DNA from: Emiliania huxleyi CCMP1516
Taxonomy: Eukaryota; Haptophyta; Isochrysidales; Noelaerhabdaceae
Length of the DNA: 64,000 nt
NCBI RefSeq assembly: GCF_000372725.1
Contig: NW_005201259.1
Span: 210,437 to 274,436 of the forward strand
Reading direction: 5' to 3'
The position numbers were made by a program, and so were the translations under genes. This document shows, piece after piece, positions 57,700 through 64,000 of the stretch; position 1 is the first letter of the stretch; each line of letters starts with the position of its first letter. The notes below the pieces were generated by a model, which did no database searches, had not been told where the DNA came from, and was given only the letters and a program-made list of their open reading frames with translations.

Positions 57700-58770
57700 G
57701 TCGATGCCAGGGCGTTGGCTGTACCCGCAGGCGACCCAGCGCGCCTTGAAGCGGTCGACGGAGCCGTCGTCCTTGTAGAAGACACGGAAGACTCACTGCG
57801 GCACGCTGCGGATCGAGACGCTCTTCATCTTCCTCGCCGACTGCAAGCCAACGACGACGAGCTCGAGCGCTGGGACGTCGTCAAGGCGTTCACCTCCACC
57901 ACCAAGCTCGATGTCGAGATGTACGTTGAGCAGCCCCACGGCTTCGTCGACCCAAAGTTCAAGGCGTGCCGTCTGCTCAAGGGCCTCGAGGGGACCAAGC
58001 AAGGTGGCGCCATCTTTCAGAAGGAGAACACCGCCGTCCTCAAGGCGTGCGGGTTCGAGCAGTGCGCCGCCGACCCAAACCTCTTCCGCATCATCTTTGA
58101 TGACGGAGGCTACATCATCGCCGTCGTCTACGTCGACGACATCTTCGTCCGCTACCAGAGCCCGACCAAGGGACGAGTCGACACCATCCACATTCGCGCG
58201 CTACTGCCGCTCCTTCAAGGCCACCCGCGTCTCCGAGCCGAGGCGCATGGTTGGCTTCGACATTGCTCGCGATCGACCCGCCCGCAAGCTGCGAGTCTTC
58301 CAGACCAACTACGTCTGCGAGCTGTACAAGAAGTACCTCAGCTCGCAGTGCTCCAAAGACTTCACCACGCCTGTCCAGTCGTCTCGCTGCCCCGAGTTCA
58401 TGGCCATGACAGGGGCGACCTGCGAGGAGGACGACCGCGCCGTCGCTGACAAGCCCTCCCTCCCGCTCATGGGCGGGCTGAACCGGATCGGCGGGACGCG
58501 CCCCGACATCAAGTTCTACAACGCGCGTCTCTGCTGCTTCATGCACCGACCAAAGATCGAGAACTACGAGGCCGCTCTCGCCGTCCTCAGCTACCTCTAC
58601 ACGACGCGCGACCTTGGCCTCGAGTTCAGCGCCTCCTCCAATCTCGACGGGGTTGTCTACTGCGACTCGTCGTACAACCAGATTCCCGACACCTTTTACG
58701 GCCACGGCGTCTGGTATGGGGGAGCGCCCGTCGCGAGCTGCTCTCGCGTTCTACGGCTCCGCAGAGCTCC
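57700..58770 (+). pseudogene. Ty1/copia-type retrotransposon, reverse transcriptase and RNase H region, frameshifted
   Basis: First frame (to about 58160): DVVKAFTSTTKLDVEMYVEQ, PKFKACRLLKGLEGTKQGG and the catalytic AVVYVDDIFV. The frame then shifts near 58160-58200 and continues as ATRVSEPRRMVGFDIARD, NRIGGTRPDIKFYNARL and DGVVYCDSSYNQIPDTFYG before losing homology near 58770. The order RT then RNase H matches Copia elements. No gag, protease, integrase or LTRs are visible, so it is a 5'-deleted, inactivated relic. Confidence 0.85.
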
Positions 58771-58926
58771 TACGAAAGCGGGTCCTTCGCCTACGCTGGC
58801 GCAAGCATGTCCCTTTTCGGTTTTGCCAGCAGGTCGCTGTCTTTGGCGGATGTGAGGTTGAGGTGTTCACAGTCCTCCGCTGCCGGCGAGGCGGTCCGCC
58901 GCGCTCCACAACCCTTGGCTTTGGAC

Positions 58927-59496
58927 ATGGCATCCAAGCCTCGCTTCACCGGCCTCTGGGCGCCGACGAGCGCTCCGGTGGGCGCCGCGGGGACGAAGCC
59001 GAGCGTGAACGCGTCGGCGCTCGGCCGTGTGATGCGGCACGTCGCTGCGCACAACAAAGTCGTGGAGTGCGAGGAGCTGTGGGACGCCCACCGGCGGCAG
59101 CAGCAGCAGGAGTCAGCGCACCCCGCAGCGACAGATCCGCGCGCGCGGCCGCCGCGCGGCCAGGATGGGGCGCGCAAACGGCCGCGCGACGAGCCGCCGG
59201 GAGCGACGCCTGCAGGGAGCACCGCCGCCGACGCGGCCCAGCGGGAGCTGCGCGAGGAGCGGGAGCGAGCAGCGCAGAGGAAGCTGCAGCTGCTCGCGGC
59301 GCGGGAGCAGCAAGCGGAGCCGGGCGCGGGCGACGAGCGCGGGGAGGACGACCGGCGGAGGCAGCGCAAGGCGGAACGCAAGGCCAGGAAGGCGGCAAAA
59401 AAGGCGAGAAGGGCGGCCAAGAAGGAGCGCAAAGCCAAGCGGAGGGAGCGCAGGAGTAGTAGCAGCAGTAGCAGTGGGAGCGACGGCGAAGGCTGA
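58927..59496 (+). CDS. NKAPD1 (C11orf57)-like nuclear protein
   Basis: A 189-residue basic protein. Residues 25-52 contain SALGRVMRHVAAHNKVVEC followed by EELWDAH, which fits the short conserved N-terminal motif (R-x-V-x-x-H-x-x-A-H-N-K-...-E-x-x-W) I associate with NKAPD1. The rest is a long charged helix (ELREERERAAQRKLQLLAA, Lys/Ala/Arg repeats) and a Ser-rich acidic tail (SSSSSSSGSDGEG), typical of nuclear RNA-associated proteins. ATG 58927 is chosen because upstream codons derive from the Copia relic. The molecular function of the family is not established. It begins only about 150 bases after the retrotransposon relic. Confidence 0.6.
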   Translation: MASKPRFTGLWAPTSAPVGAAGTKPSVNASALGRVMRHVAAHNKVVECEELWDAHRRQQQQESAHPAATDPRARPPRGQDGARKRPRDEPPGATPAGSTAADAAQRELREERERAAQRKLQLLAAREQQAEPGAGDERGEDDRRRQRKAERKARKAAKKARRAAKKERKAKRRERRSSSSSSSGSDGEG

Positions 59497-59701
59497 CTGT
59501 GTCACCCTGTGTCAATGCCCAATGCGACCGTACAATCTCCATCGACCGTGCTCAAAACTGCGGCACGGCACACCATTTCGTGCATTTAATTTGATATTTC
59601 CACTGGGTATCCTGTCCTCGATGTAAGATGGCTGGTTTGGGGCTGGAGATTGGCTGCCCCTTTTTAATTTGACTGTAAGAGAGACGATGTGTCGCCTCGG
59701 G

Positions 59702-62392
<2,691 letters not shown>

Positions 62393-62637
62393 TGACAGCC
62401 TAGGGCAGCCACGCCCTGGTCCTCGGCCGGGCACAGTTTTTCTTTTGGAGAACAAAAATCACGCCGCAACCGAGCCGGGAGAAAGGGGAGTGTTGACAGC
62501 TTGGGATGCGGATGGCAACAGTCCTCAGTCGAGTACCTCGCACTCCATGTGCGAGAAACAGGGTAAATGTAAGCCGATGGCTCACAGGCCACTCTCGCGC
62601 GAGCTGACCCTCTACACCGCAGCGACCCATTCTTCTC

Positions 62638-62880
62638 CAACCAGGGTTCCGGCTCCTACCCGGATAGGGGGTCTGTTTACCACGGTGACACCCTATGCAA
62701 CAGGTAGGTAGGTCCGGTTTTGACCGCCCCAGAGGGCCCTGCAACAGGTAGGTACCCCCTCTTTTCGTCTTTTTTCGCTTCGCTGCGCGGCCTGGGGATA
62801 GATAGGTAGGTAGGGCGTTTTGGCGCGAGTCGTGGTAAACAGACCCCCTTTCCGGGTCGGAGCCGGAACCCAGAGCCCCT
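62638..62880. mobile_element. MITE-like element with about 40-bp terminal inverted repeats
   Basis: The left end GGTTCCGGCTCCTACCCGGA, continuing TAGGGGGTCTGTTTACCACG, is matched in inverse at the right end (CGTGGTAAACAGACCCCC...GGAACC) with two mismatches. The termini are GGTTCC...GGAACC, flanked on both sides by CAG, a possible 3-bp target duplication. The interior (about 150 bp) has GCAACAGGTAGGTA twice and no ORF. Confidence 0.75.
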
Positions 62881-62918
62881 CGGCCGGGAGTAAAAACGTA
62901 TCCGCCTCTCGACACCCG

Positions 62919-63830
62919 ATGAGAGCCAGGACGCTCAAGGGTATGAGGCCGTTCGACGCCAACCCCGGCGCGTGCATGTTCGTGCAGCCGTCTGACGATC
63001 TCCGCAACTACCGCGAATGTCTCCGCAACAAGCGCGTCTTTGTCGGTGGAAACTCCGTTGCACGACACCTCGCTTTTGCAATGGCTATGCTGCTCAGCGG
63101 CAACAGGCAATGTCTCCCATTGCGAAGCTTCCTAGTCCGCGAGTCGTCCGTGATGCGGAGAAGGCCTTCTGCGGCACAGGGTCCTTCGGTCGCGAAGACG
63201 ACGCGGCCGCTTGCGAGTTCATCGTCGGACAAAACACAAACATCACCTTTGGTTGGGAGCAGCGCGTCTACTACACCGGGCTTTGGCACGGGCTAGCTCA
63301 GCTTCAGCCAGACTTGCTGCTGCTGCACGCGGGCTCGGACGACATCTTCGACGCGGATCGACGAGACGGCTGGCACTTCAGGCAGCGCGAGGGGGCGTTG
63401 CTCGCGCACGCGCTGGCCAACTTGTCACGCGGCATCGTGTACTGGAGGACGAGCCCACGCGTGTGCAACTCGACGCTTGGCCAGACTGCTAGCGTGCTCA
63501 ACGCAGCGCTCCAGTCCTCCAATCTGCTCCTCCTCTCGCAGCTCTGCGGCCAAGAGACGATCAAGGTCCGCAACCATCGCCCCCCCTTGCCCCCCCCCCA
63601 CCCTTGAGAAGTTCACCTTTCCTTACCTTGCCAAGGTCCGCGTGGCGGATTCCTTCTCTTGGACGTTTGGCTGATGCGACGAGTATGACGACAGCATGCA
63701 CCACGCACTGCTCGCACACGATCACGTGCGCTCAGTCCTAAACGACTACTGCGCAGAGACAGCGCCCCGCGTAGCACTAGCAGCCCCAGCACCCCGCAGC
63801 AGCGCGGCGACGGTTTCTCAAGTAGGCTGA
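62919..63830 (+). CDS. PC-esterase / SGNH-type acyltransferase-like protein, possibly disrupted
   Basis: Resembles the SGNH-fold PC-esterase domain of TBL and CASD1-type polysaccharide or sialate O-acetyltransferases. From ATG 62919: NPGACMFVQPSDDLRNYREC and LRNKRVFVGGNSVARHLAF (block I with G-N-S). A different frame continues from about 63107: SPIAKLPSPRVV, CEFIVGQNTNITFGWEQRV, QPDLLLLHAGSDDIFDADR and GIVYWRTSPRVCNS. A GT-AG intron (63568-63633; AAG|GTCCGC...AAG|GTCCGC) leads to VRVADSFSWTFG, then an in-frame TGA (63672-63674), after which clear coding sequence resumes: CDEYDDSMHHALLAHDHVRS up to a stop at 63828-63830. The HH in MHHALLAHDH may include the catalytic His. Either a pseudogene, sequence errors, or recoding. 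Confidence 0.55.
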
Positions 63831-63860
63831 TAGCAGGCTGGGGAGAGCAAAATTAAATGA

Positions 63861-63866
63861 AATAAA
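63861..63866 (+). terminator. AATAAA polyadenylation signal of PC-esterase-like gene
   Basis: AATAAA lies about 30 bases after the distal stop (63830), which supports 63830 rather than the internal TGA at 63674 as the real end of the coding region. Confidence 0.5.
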
Positions 63867-64000
63867 ACGGTCAAACTCTGAGGCGAGATGGGATTTAGGG
63901 ACATGTGCCCCCGCCCCCTGCACCATATGCATATCCCGCACTGGACTGAAGGATCGTCGTGGGTCACTGCCGAGGCCCCTTCCTTATTGTTGTTCAGCCG

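Overview
The window looks like nuclear DNA of a unicellular flagellate alga, most probably a haptophyte of the Emiliania/Gephyrocapsa type. The reasons are the strong GC bias, densely packed genes with many short introns, a splice-donor repertoire in which GC-AG introns are almost as common as GT-AG (about 28 against 31 in the gene models built here by hand), intronic 10-12 bp minisatellites built on ATCTCGGC, and long pure microsatellites. The gene content fits: a ciliary protein (CFAP184 type), a plant-type L-galactonolactone dehydrogenase, a GT77 arabinosyltransferase-like enzyme and ordinary eukaryotic housekeeping genes. The species assignment is inference.

Layout. 1-6 kb: the 3' half of TAF6 (+), convergent with CSN6 (-), then a GT77 glycosyltransferase (+). 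6-12 kb: poorly coding sequence with degenerate repeats and three hypothetical genes. 12-21 kb: intronless CFAP184/CCDC96-like gene (+), insulin-degrading-enzyme-like M16 peptidase (-), VAMP7-like longin R-SNARE (-). 21-25 kb: a repeat island with a DDE transposase fragment, a DNA transposon with inverted ends, and intron-like repeats. 25.3-29.3 kb: a 987-residue J-domain protein with an unusual C-terminal extension (-). 30-34 kb: HMG-box gene (+), a small acidic ORF (-) and an intronless Baeyer-Villiger-type monooxygenase (-). 34-36 kb: repeats. 36.1-39 kb: phosphoacetylglucosamine mutase (+). 39.4-42.9 kb: two tandem related TPR-like genes (-). 43-46 kb: a P-loop gene fragment, intron-like repeats and a 400 bp tandem duplication. 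46-49.7 kb: a kringle + leucine-rich-repeat single-pass membrane receptor (-). 50.5-52.8 kb: L-galactono-1,4-lactone dehydrogenase (+). 55-57 kb: PAQR-family seven-helix protein (-). 57.6-59.5 kb: Copia reverse-transcriptase pseudogene (+) and an NKAPD1-like gene (+). 59.7-62.4 kb: CobW/COG0523 GTPase (-). 62.9-63.8 kb: a PC-esterase-like SGNH protein (+), possibly broken.

The genes do not form one pathway; this is ordinary eukaryotic gene order. The most interesting signal is intron birth and turnover. Many introns begin with the same bases as the following exon (AG|GC...AG|GC or AG|GT...AG|GT). One J-domain-protein intron is visibly a tandem triplication of an AGGT-containing exon segment carrying an AT-rich insert. 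A CobW intron has gained TTAGGG telomere repeats between two copies of its own acceptor. An IDE intron contains a tandem copy of its acceptor. A dispersed family in the repeat islands has the anatomy of a complete intron. Exon coordinates were derived by reading-frame phase and by comparison with remembered family consensus; no alignment program was run.
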